Assembly: GCA_002085355.1 (NCBI GenBank)
Contig: NATN01000044.1
Location: 1 to 15,042 of the forward strand
Direction: 5' to 3'
Source: Candidatus Zhuqueibacterota bacterium 4484_87
GTDB taxonomy: Bacteria > Zhuqueibacterota > Zhuqueibacteria > Thermofontimicrobiales > Thermofontimicrobiaceae
Length of the DNA stretch: 15,042 bases
Below the pieces are notes generated by a model. The model was given only the letters and a program-made list of their open reading frames with translations, was not told the DNA's origin and made no database searches. This document shows, one piece after another, positions 1 through 7,700 of the stretch (the first letter of the stretch is position 1; each line of letters opens with the position of its first letter). A program made the position numbers and the translations under genes.

Positions 1-145
1 AAAAATTTTTGGCTTTTGCAAGACCTATTTTGGCGAAGCGACCTTTGAGAGCTTTTTTCTTAATTTTGCAAATGGTACGAAAATATCAGGAGCTGAAAGC
101 AGGAAATAAAAGACGCAACCATTGGTGCCCAGGATATCCATTAAA

Positions 146-1234
146 TTAGACCCTATTCAGTACAAAATATAAACCTAAACTGATAAAAAAGGCGATATAG
201 CCAAATGTCAGAAATTTAGCGGTAAAAGATAGCTGTTTATTTGTGCTGTTGTTTGCGATGTACAATTTGTACGCGATCAAATTTGCCAATGATCCCAAAA
301 TACTGCCGAAACCGCCCGCATTTGTTCCCCAGAGCAGGGCTTTCCAGTATATCGTGAATTTTGCAAATAGCAATGCTGCCGGAACATTACTCATAATTTG
401 ACTGGCGAGAGCTGAAAACAGGAATATATGCCCCGCATGTCGGATATCGGAGCCCAAGATAATTTTTAAATTTTCGGCGACTCCGAAAAAGAAGAAGAAA
501 ACGAACAAGAGCGCATAGTCGATGCGGAGACTTTTTCGGTCAAATAAAAGCGCGTAAAGAATGATGACGATTCCGGCTGATACCGGTAACAGCCGCAGCA
601 CTGTCAGGAGAGCAATGATTAGAAGTATGCCATAAATATAAGAGGATTTTTCTATTGTTGCTGTCTTTGAAGATGACTGATTTGAATTGTTCGTTTTGAT
701 AAAAGACGATGAGATGACAAGCAATACAAAAAAGATGAAGGAAAACGGTGCGATGGCGGCGATAAACTCGGCCGGCGTTAAGCCGAAAAACCAGTAGATA
801 AAAAGATTTTGCGGATTCCCAAAAGGCGTAAGCGCAGAACCAGCGTTGGCAGCTAATGCCTCAAGAATGACAAGAACGTCCATACGTTTTATTTTGATCG
901 CCAGAGTCAAAGGGACAATAACGATAAGAGCGGCATCATTTGTTATCAGCATTGAGAGAAAGAATGTGGCTACCACAAGTTTTAGCGGTGCGGCTTTTCC
1001 TCGTTCGATATTTTGGGAGATTCTTAAAATGAGCCCGCTGTTCTCAAGGCCTTTCACTGTGACGAAAAGGGAGAATAGAATAAAGAGAACCTCCAATTCC
1101 TGGATTGAATAGTGCGGCAGATTGCCAGTGTAAATTGATGTCAGCACAAAGCCAAGAGCGGATGCAATGAGTAGCCATTCTTTCAAAATAAAATCAAAAA
1201 ATAAGTATCGAAATTTATTCATAAGCAATCGCAT
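146..1234 (-). CDS. ArsB/CitM/NhaD-superfamily (SLC13-like) anion or ion permease
   Basis: This is a polytopic inner-membrane protein with about ten hydrophobic segments. The reading frame is open to a TTG at 1264, but ATG at 1234 or ATG at 1222 is a more likely start; neither has a strong Shine-Dalgarno sequence. Numbering from the TTG, two re-entrant-loop-like motifs typical of the ion transporter superfamily are visible: N-A-G-S-A-L-T-P-F-G-N-P-Q-N near residues 140-153, and G-T-N-A-G-G-F-G-S-I-L-G-S-L-A-N near 313-328. TNDAALIV (108-115) and SNVPAA (292-297) are also family-like. The length is slightly short of the usual 400-430 residues, mainly through short loops. The family moves arsenite, citrate, dicarboxylates or Na+/H+, and the substrate cannot be chosen here. 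The gene lies 97 bases after the secreted 216-residue protein, with a strong hairpin between them, so it may be only partly co-transcribed with it. Confidence 0.85.
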   Translation of the reverse strand: MRLLMNKFRYLFFDFILKEWLLIASALGFVLTSIYTGNLPHYSIQELEVLFILFSLFVTVKGLENSGLILRISQNIERGKAAPLKLVVATFFLSMLITNDAALIVIVPLTLAIKIKRMDVLVILEALAANAGSALTPFGNPQNLFIYWFFGLTPAEFIAAIAPFSFIFFVLLVISSSFIKTNNSNQSSSKTATIEKSSYIYGILLIIALLTVLRLLPVSAGIVIILYALLFDRKSLRIDYALLFVFFFFFGVAENLKIILGSDIRHAGHIFLFSALASQIMSNVPAALLFAKFTIYWKALLWGTNAGGFGSILGSLANLIAYKLYIANNSTNKQLSFTAKFLTFGYIAFFISLGLYFVLNRV

Positions 1235-1281
1235 GTTGTTAGTAATAATTTTGCATCTTATCAACTATTGTCCGGTTTCCT

Positions 1282-1317
1282 TCGGGCTGGCAAAATTTTT
1301 CGCCTTCGCCAGCCCGA
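1282..1317 (-). terminator. Strong hairpin between two genes, possible terminator or attenuator
   Basis: Ten-base perfect arms (TCGGGCTGGC at 1282-1291 and its complement at 1308-1317) flank a 16-base loop. The hairpin sits just after the stop codon at 1332 and before the permease start. No U-tract follows the stem in the minus-strand direction, so it is not a classical intrinsic terminator. It could instead be an attenuator, an RNA-stabilising 3' end or a protein-binding site. The inverted repeat is seen directly; the role is inferred. Confidence 0.5.
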
Positions 1318-1331
1318 TAAGTTGTTTGTGG

Positions 1332-1982
1332 TTAGTGTCCATAAAAGGTCATTTCCTGATTAGCTGCAAAATCCTGAACTACATGGACACCGTCGTAGTA
1401 AATTTTCAGGTGAGCGATTATCCGGTTGTTGTATGCCAGAGGAAACGACCAGCAAGCTTCCGGTTCCATGAATTCCGCTGCCGGCAGGATTTTGAGATTT
1501 TTCAAAATACCTGTCAGGTTATTTTTGATAGCTTTCAGATCTACTGCATTCTGAAAAATATGCGGATTTACGCCTAACGGTAATAAAGTACCGTTTTGCG
1601 GATTGAAATGCAGGACAGCCACTGCTACGTTTTGGTACAACAATCCGGCCTTAACTTCAGCTTCTCCTCCGGGAGCGCGCATGATCCAGACTTTCCCCGG
1701 CGCCAAAAGCTTGCATGCTGCCAGCGCTGTTTGTTCGGCTTGATTGATATTTGCCAGCAGCGTTTGTGCAGGAATTGTCTGTGTCACGGGAATGCCCGTT
1801 GCCGGCGGCGGGACATTGCCCGCAACCATTTGTGGCGGAGGGGCTACAATTGGAGCAGGAGCGGTTTGCTGCATCAGAAGCGGCGGTGCAGTTTGAGATT
1901 GCGCCCAGGTTGGTGCCGGACTAAATCCCAGCCACAGAATCACTGCTAATACTACTACGAACGCATTGGTAAATTTTGCCAT
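1332..1982 (-). CDS. Secreted/periplasmic protein with signal peptide and proline-rich linker, unknown function
   Basis: I do not recognise the family. Residues 1-27 form a signal peptide (short basic start, hydrophobic core, likely cleavage after TWA). Residues 31-72 are a low-complexity stretch rich in Ala, Pro, Gln and Thr, such as an extended periplasmic linker. The C-terminal globular part (about 73-216) has two cysteines (90 and 177) that could form a disulfide. ATG at 1982 is preceded by AGGAG at good spacing. The stop of the upstream 106-residue gene is only 17 bases away, so the two are almost certainly one operon. That operon lies just downstream of a two-component system and a likely operator for it, which suggests a regulated envelope protein. 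Confidence 0.8.
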   Translation of the reverse strand: MAKFTNAFVVVLAVILWLGFSPAPTWAQSQTAPPLLMQQTAPAPIVAPPPQMVAGNVPPPATGIPVTQTIPAQTLLANINQAEQTALAACKLLAPGKVWIMRAPGGEAEVKAGLLYQNVAVAVLHFNPQNGTLLPLGVNPHIFQNAVDLKAIKNNLTGILKNLKILPAAEFMEPEACWSFPLAYNNRIIAHLKIYYDGVHVVQDFAANQEMTFYGH

Positions 1983-1999
1983 GGTATAAACTCCTTTCG

Positions 2000-2320
2000 T
2001 TAATGAGAATCATCACGTATTTTGACTTCAAGTTTTTCCATTCTTTCTTCAAGAATTTGCAGCCGATGATTTATTGCATTTATGGTATCTACGAGATAAC
2101 GGTCTTTTGGCTTTTCTGATTCCCGATTGTTTCTTAAAAGAATGAATCCGATCCAGATCAAGGCTCCGAGGAGCAGCCATCCCAGTCCCGAGCCCAAAAA
2201 TGCAGGAAAAAGTGGCGGAGGAGGACCGGGCGCGCACGAAAGGAAAAGTAAAAGTGTATTTAACAAAATCATTTTTATGCCGAGACGAAGTTTCAGATGT
2301 TTTTTGAATAAATTGTCCAT
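2000..2320 (-). CDS. Small envelope protein with lipobox-like signal, TM segment and C-terminal coiled coil
   Basis: This 106-residue protein has no family I can name. A basic N-terminus (KKHLKLRLGIK) leads into a hydrophobic stretch ending LLFLSC, with Cys29 as a possible lipidation site. A proline run (PGPPPP) follows, then a second hydrophobic helix at about 46-63, then a charged amphipathic tail (about 72-104) that looks like a coiled coil (INAINHRLQILEERMEKLEV). It could be a lipoprotein or a two-TM membrane protein. ATG at 2320 is chosen because AGAGGAG precedes it by seven bases; an internal Met17 has no such site. It is the first gene of a two-gene unit with the secreted 216-residue protein and lies directly downstream of phased TTAAGA repeats. 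Confidence 0.8.
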   Translation of the reverse strand: MDNLFKKHLKLRLGIKMILLNTLLLFLSCAPGPPPPLFPAFLGSGLGWLLLGALIWIGFILLRNNRESEKPKDRYLVDTINAINHRLQILEERMEKLEVKIRDDSH

Positions 2321-2347
2321 GAAATCACTCCTCTTTTGTCGTGCTGT

Positions 2348-2403
2348 AATATAAGCATAAAAGATTAAGAAGTCTCAAAGGAAAGGTTAAGAAAAGATTA
2401 AGA
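2348..2403 (-). promoter_or_regulatory. Probable response-regulator operator (11-bp phased repeats) with a -10 element
   Basis: On the plus strand GATTAAGA (2363), GGTTAAGA (2385) and GATTAAGA (2396) start 22 and 11 bases apart, one and two helical turns. On the sense (minus) strand this reads CTTAA-N6-CTTAA with a further CTTAA downstream. That is the arrangement bound by PmrA/QseB-type OmpR-family regulators. TATATT (2353-2348, minus) lies at the right distance to be a -10 element and there is no good -35, as expected for an activated promoter. The two-component genes immediately upstream are the obvious candidates for the controlling regulator; that link is inference. Confidence 0.55.
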
Positions 2404-2450
2404 TTGAAGTGAAGAGACAATTGGTTGAGAAAAATGGAATGAGGTGTGCC

Positions 2451-3881
2451 TTATTCCAGAGGCAAAGTGAAGATAACTGTGGTGCCTTTGCCGGGCTCGC
2501 TTTGGACTGAAATGCTGCCGTCGTGCGCTTCGATCATTGATTTGGCCAGTGTGAGTCCCAAACCAGCGCCTTTTTCGCGTTTAGAGACGGATGCTTTCCC
2601 CTGGAAAAATGGCTCAAATATGTGCTGTAAAGTTTTTTCGTCCATGCCTTCTCCCTGATCCGCGATCCGGACTTCCACGGCTTGTGGAAGTAATTTCCAG
2701 ATCAAAGTAATAGTGCTACCCGCAGGTGAATGGCGTACGGCATTGGTGAAAAGATTGAGAAGAATTTGTTTGAGCATGTCTTCATCAGCCACCACTGTGA
2801 TAAAAGGCCCTTGGCTTAATTTAATTTGCCTTCCCTCTGACAATAATTTTGCCTGCTGAACAAAATCAGCGAAAAAGTCCGGTAGTGCAATGCGCGTTTT
2901 GCGGAGATGAATGCTTCCTTCCAGACGTGAAAGTCCTAATAACTGGTCGCACAGTCGAATGAGGCGGGTTACTTCCTGATACATGCCTTTGGACAATCTC
3001 GCGACTGCTGCCGGATCATCCTGTGCGCCGCGAAGCAATACTTCCAATGAACCTTGCAAGCCGGTGAGGGGAGTGAGCAGTTCGTGGGCGGCATTGGCAA
3101 CAAATCGTTGTTGTGCGGCAAAGGTAGCTTCCAGGCGATCGATCATTTGATTGAAGGATTTTGCTAATTGACCGATCTCATCCCTTTGGTTTTTAGCAGA
3201 GGCTCTTTTGCTAAAATCGCCTTTGGCAATTTGGCGACAGGAAACAGCCAATTTTCGCAGATCAGTCAAACTGGATCCTGTCAGCCAGAATCCAAGGCCG
3301 CTGCCCAGAATAAGAATAACTCCCACTACAGCGATGAGCATCAAACCGTGATGGAAAAGCATCTGGTCGATGTCGGACAGAGACGTGGAAAGTTGCACCA
3401 CTCCCAACACATGGGGGCTGCCCGGTTGTGGACGAATGGGAATTAGCAGTACCAGCGTTGCGGGGCCGTTTTCTTCCGTTCTGTAGCGAATTTCATTTTC
3501 TCCGGCAAGAGCGAGACGGACATTTGCGGAGTCAGGAGATGGAGCGTCTGGCTCTTCGGGAAGCCGTTTGCCGTTTGCTAGTATTTTTCCTTCGTTGTTG
3601 AGAATTAATGCTGCTGTGTTGCGGGAAGTCAAATCTCTGGCTAAAATCGCTGCTGTTGCCGGAGAGAGAGCATCAGCAACGGTGTCGCTCAGTGAATTGG
3701 TGAGCCAATGCTCAATGATGGGTTTGGCTCTGGCGCGTAGATGGTCGGATTTGTTTTGTACGAGCAATTGCCAGACATTCCAGTAGGAGTAAATTCCCAA
3801 AACGCTGACGGAAAAAATGAGTAGTGTTACATAGAGTAAACTCAGACGAGCCCGCAGGGAGAGATTGTCAATCCATTTCAT
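2451..3881 (-). CDS. Membrane sensor histidine kinase (QseC/PmrB/CpxA type)
   Basis: This is a 476-residue kinase of classical layout. TM1 is at about 13-31 and a periplasmic sensor domain at about 32-177, with TM2 at about 178-200 and HAMP at about 201-254. The HisKA domain carries His266 in AHELLTPLT, followed by an ATPase domain. The N box has Asn376 and Asn380, G1 is DQGEGMD (408-414), the F box is FEPFF, and G2 is GAGLGL (438-443). The H box has Leu269 where most kinases have Arg (HELRTPL), an uncommon substitution; all catalytic residues are present. It should autophosphorylate at His266 and pass the phosphate to the regulator encoded just upstream, whose stop codon overlaps this start as ATGA. 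The signal cannot be told from the sensor domain. The genes downstream code for small envelope proteins. Confidence 0.95.
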   Translation of the reverse strand: MKWIDNLSLRARLSLLYVTLLIFSVSVLGIYSYWNVWQLLVQNKSDHLRARAKPIIEHWLTNSLSDTVADALSPATAAILARDLTSRNTAALILNNEGKILANGKRLPEEPDAPSPDSANVRLALAGENEIRYRTEENGPATLVLLIPIRPQPGSPHVLGVVQLSTSLSDIDQMLFHHGLMLIAVVGVILILGSGLGFWLTGSSLTDLRKLAVSCRQIAKGDFSKRASAKNQRDEIGQLAKSFNQMIDRLEATFAAQQRFVANAAHELLTPLTGLQGSLEVLLRGAQDDPAAVARLSKGMYQEVTRLIRLCDQLLGLSRLEGSIHLRKTRIALPDFFADFVQQAKLLSEGRQIKLSQGPFITVVADEDMLKQILLNLFTNAVRHSPAGSTITLIWKLLPQAVEVRIADQGEGMDEKTLQHIFEPFFQGKASVSKREKGAGLGLTLAKSMIEAHDGSISVQSEPGKGTTVIFTLPLE

Positions 3882-4570
3882 TCCTTTGCCTCCGGATGAA
3901 ATGAATAACCCACGCCGTAAACCGTTTGAATCAAGCGTGGAGGCCTGTCGTCCAATTTGTCCCGCAAATGGCTGATGTGAACATCGATGATGTTGGCTTC
4001 TCCCACGTAATTGTAGCCTAAAACACGGTTGAGCAACGTCTCCCTGGTAAACACACGGCGCGGATGGCGCATAAATAATTCCAATATAGCAAATTCCGTC
4101 GGCGTCAGATCGATGGAATTGGCCGATTTTGTTACTTCATGGGATTCCGTATCCAGAATAATGTCAGCGGCAGTTAATTTGTTGTGGTAACTCACAGCGC
4201 CACTGCGACGCAACAGAGCCCTGATGCGCGCCAGAAGCTCATCGAAGCTGAACGGTTTGGTCATGTAGTCATCCGCTCCGGTATCCAGCCCTTTTACGCG
4301 ATCGGCAATGTCTTTTTTGGCGGTGAGCATCAAAATGGGGATATCCAGTCCGCGATCGCGAATTCTCCGGCACACTTCGAAACCATCGATGTCCGGCAGC
4401 ATAATGTCTAGAATCAGCAGTTTGAAAATTTCCTGTTGTAGTGCTGACAGACCGGAATGACCGTTCTCTGTCAGAGTGACATCATAGCCTTCATAGGTTA
4501 AACCGGTGCGCAGAAATTCTGTGATTACCGGCTCATCTTCGATGACAAGGATTTTTTCTTTTTCACACAC
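3878..4570 (-). CDS. OmpR/PhoB-family response regulator
   Basis: This 230-residue protein joins a receiver domain (about 6-118) to an OmpR-type winged helix (about 127-228). Receiver residues are intact: acidic pair Glu11/Asp12, phospho-acceptor Asp55 in LLILDIMLP, Thr83 and Lys105 in MTKPF. The DNA-binding half contains LTPTEFAILELFMRHP and the recognition-helix region NIIDVHISHLRDKL, ending with the typical YGVGYSF hairpin. Translation appears to start at GTG (4570), because the first beta strand (KILVIEDE) follows directly; the Shine-Dalgarno sequence is weak. The gene is translationally coupled to its kinase through a four-base overlap. DNA sites for this family are direct repeats about 11 bp apart, and such repeats occur upstream of the two small envelope-protein genes that follow the kinase. 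Confidence 0.95.
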   Translation of the reverse strand: MCEKEKILVIEDEPVITEFLRTGLTYEGYDVTLTENGHSGLSALQQEIFKLLILDIMLPDIDGFEVCRRIRDRGLDIPILMLTAKKDIADRVKGLDTGADDYMTKPFSFDELLARIRALLRRSGAVSYHNKLTAADIILDTESHEVTKSANSIDLTPTEFAILELFMRHPRRVFTRETLLNRVLGYNYVGEANIIDVHISHLRDKLDDRPPRLIQTVYGVGYSFHPEAKE

Positions 4571-4635
4571 GATATTTAATTTGCAGTCTATTTTTGGAAA
4601 ATTTAGTATGAAACAAATCTCTATGAATTGAGAAC

Positions 4636-4669
4636 TAAAATGCCTGCTCTTAGAAAAAGGGGCATTTTA
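4636..4669. repeat. Nine-base inverted repeat upstream of the regulator gene
   Basis: TAAAATGCC (4636-4644) and its exact complement (4661-4669) flank a 16-base spacer. It lies in the 229-base gap between the large exported protein gene and the response regulator, about 65 bases before the GTG start. It may be a 5'-leader hairpin, an operator for the two-component operon, or an AT-rich transcript end. No convincing -35/-10 pair was seen in the gap. Confidence 0.4.
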
Positions 4670-4758
4670 CAAAGGCAAATGATTTTCCCCAAAATACCGC
4701 TTTACCAATTTTCAAGCAGTGATATTTTTTTTACTATTTTTATACCAACTTGTTCAGT

Positions 4759-4779
4759 CGGTAAATCAAAAATTTACCG
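4759..4779 (-). terminator. Hairpin just after the large exported protein gene
   Basis: CGGTAAAT and ATTTACCG are perfect eight-base arms around a five-base loop, about 20 bases after the stop codon at 4800. Position and shape fit a transcript 3' end, but the minus strand has no U-tract directly after the stem, so termination strength is uncertain. Confidence 0.45.
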
Positions 4780-4799
4780 GTTTCTGTAATCTTAATTGA

Positions 4800-7700
4800 C
4801 TATTGCAGTAGAAGCATTTTCATCGTCCTGTGAAAATTTCCGGCTTTAATTTGATACAAATAAATTCCGTCACCGACTTTTGCTCCGGCGTTGTTTTTAC
4901 CGTCCCAGGAAATTTTATGAATTCCGGGACGACAGATTTTGTCAATGAGCGTGGCAATTTCCTGCCCCAGCATGTTGTACACTTTCACGCTCACCCGGCT
5001 CAATTCCGGAACAGAAAATTGAATCACCGTCGAGGGATTGAACGGATTGGGATAGTTTTGCGCCAGAGAATACTTGAGAGCCGAATTTGCAACGATACTT
5101 TGAACGTTTGTTTGACTGATTGCTAAAGGTGCCGACAGGGCAGAGGTATTGCTGTCTGCATCAGTTGCTGTCGCCGTGACATTGGCAAAATTGGGTGTCG
5201 TTTCAAGTATCAAACTAAAATGACCTGATCCGTCGGCAGTCGTCGTGCCCAGATATTCTCGCGCCTGGCCATCTTCGTCATTGAAGACCTCAATGATGTT
5301 ACCGGCGCCAGCTTCACCTTCCACGTTTTGAGGGGATGCGGTCAAAAGCGTTGGAGATGCGATATTGTTGTTGGTACCGTATGATAAGTAAATACCGGTG
5401 AATTCATTTCCGGACAGTAAGTTGCGGCTTAATCTGTTGCGCACTGCACCTTCCTGGATACCAATGGCGTAAAGCTGGCAGAAGCCGATTTTATTATCTT
5501 GCACGATATTGTCATGAGAGGAGTCGCTCAGCCATACGCCGACCGACAGGCTCCCGATTTTTTCCCAAGACTGGGAAATGTTAAAATAATTTTCCCGCAC
5601 CAGCAATCTTTCACTTTGCCATGAGGTCAGACCGACGCTGCCGCCGCCAACTATATTCAGAGAGACTTCTATGTTATTTGAGGATCGAACCACAATAGGA
5701 CCATAAACAGGATTGGAAAGTGAGTGCTCATGCAGTCGGTCAATGCCCATAATGTTTCCGGTAATAGAAATATCACTGCATTGTTCCAAGTAAATTGCCG
5801 AATAGAAACCGCCTAAAAGGAGATTACCTGCTGTTGATTCTGTACCGCCGATTATTATTTGAGAGCTGTTCATCAAATATATCCCATAACTGTCATTCCC
5901 CAAAGAATCAGTTCCTGATGGGTCGGAACCAATATAACACCCGGAAATACATCCACCGTTTGCATTAATAAAACTAATGCCGGCTGAGTATTGTGAAAGC
6001 ACGACATCATAAACATTGAACTCTGTCAACTCCTGGGCGACAAAACAATCATATTTCGGTGCCCCCATTAATTGTCCGCTAAACATGATTTCAGGCCCAT
6101 CCGGGTTGCTGTCTTCGCCTATGAAGTCACTTTGCGAACTACCATCGATGGTCAGGCTGTCTGTATGGATATTGATCCCCGTAGTGGTCTTTATTGTCCA
6201 AACCCCGGTTTGCGAGTCAAATCCCGGATCTAATTTGGGAATTTGAAACAGAATGCGTTTGCTGCCGCTGACGTTTTGCGCTGCTGATATTGCTTCGGTG
6301 ATCGAACCGGCTCCTGTCTCGTTCGTGGAGGTGACAATAAATGTTTGAATCTCGCCATCATTTGGCGGGATGACTGCATTTGAAAATGCTGAAGTATTCC
6401 CCGCAACGTCTGTCGCCGTGGCTGTGACATAGGGGCCCTGTACTTTTTCTGTCCATGCAAAATGACCATTTGCATCAGCAGTGACGCTTCCCTGAAAAAA
6501 TTTTCCTTGATCGTTTTGGTCGGAGAAAATTTCGATTGTGGCGTTTGCCACAGTCTCGCCGCTGATTTCGCCGGCTTCGATAGTCAACACAGGGGGCTGG
6601 ATGTCGCCGTTGGCGCCGATAAACATAAAAATACCGGAGTTAACATTGTCGTAGATACTGTTTTGGGAAAATGTATTCTGCTCTGTCCCGGCGTCAAACA
6701 CAGCAATCCCGGAGGAACTGTTGAAAGCTATTTCATTTTCCGTTATTTTGTTTTTTGAAGCGTTCCCTCCGACAAAAACACCGGAACCCTGATTTCCCAG
6801 GTTTTGTTTTCCGGGCGTCAATCCAATTTTATTTCCGACAATCAGGTTATTTATACAACCAGAGCTGGATAGGACTAATCCCTGAATCGAATTACCAGAA
6901 ATGATATTTCCTTCTGCAGCATTCACGGAACCAATTCGGTTGTCGCCTCCGTCATAGATATAGATGCCCGTCTGGTTTGGGTGTGCGGTTTTCCCGGCAG
7001 GTCCTGTGCCGAGGTAGCAGGCTTCAATTACATTGTGATGTGCTGACTGCCCGCTTATGCCAATGCCGGAGCCGACAATGCCATTGACAACAATGTATGA
7101 TATGCGATTGTAGCTGCTGGTAATCAGTAAGCCATTGTAGATATCACCTGAATTTGTTGTTAAAACGATTTCAGGCCCGTCGCTGTTTGTGTCTTCACCC
7201 AGAAGCTCGCGTTGGGAATAACCATTTAGATAAAGACTGTCATCCATGATCATCGGTAGTTCTTCTTCAATCGCTATTGTCCATGCGCCGGAAGAAGGAT
7301 CGTAACCGGGATCATCCTGGGGAATATTAAAACGAATGGTATCTGCTCCACTGCCCACGTTTGCTAATTTAATCGCTTCCCGCAACGACCATAGTCCGGT
7401 ATCTTTGGTATTCGCGACTCGAATGCCGGAAAAGGGAACATATTCTGGTACGTCCGCTACCCACAAACCATCTCCCCAGGTAGAGGAGTAAAGTTTTGAA
7501 TGATCAGAATTCATCGTAATTGCAGTAACCCTGATTTCGTCCAGTCCCAGCGCTGCAAAGGCTTTGCCTCCGTTTTCTGACATCCAGGCGCCTTTTACTC
7601 CCGCTTCATAAGAGCTGCTTCCGAATATGCGTTCGGAATGGTCAGGATCGAGCAGAAAGAAAAACATTGCCTGCCCGCTAAGCGTTGTCCAGGTAGAGCC

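Noticed and set aside
25..141. 38-codon minus-strand ORF after the permease stop (starts MDILGTNGCVFYF)
   Set aside because: It has no good ribosome site and no recognisable family, and short frames are also open on the plus strand here. The first 145 bases hold nothing I can support as a gene.
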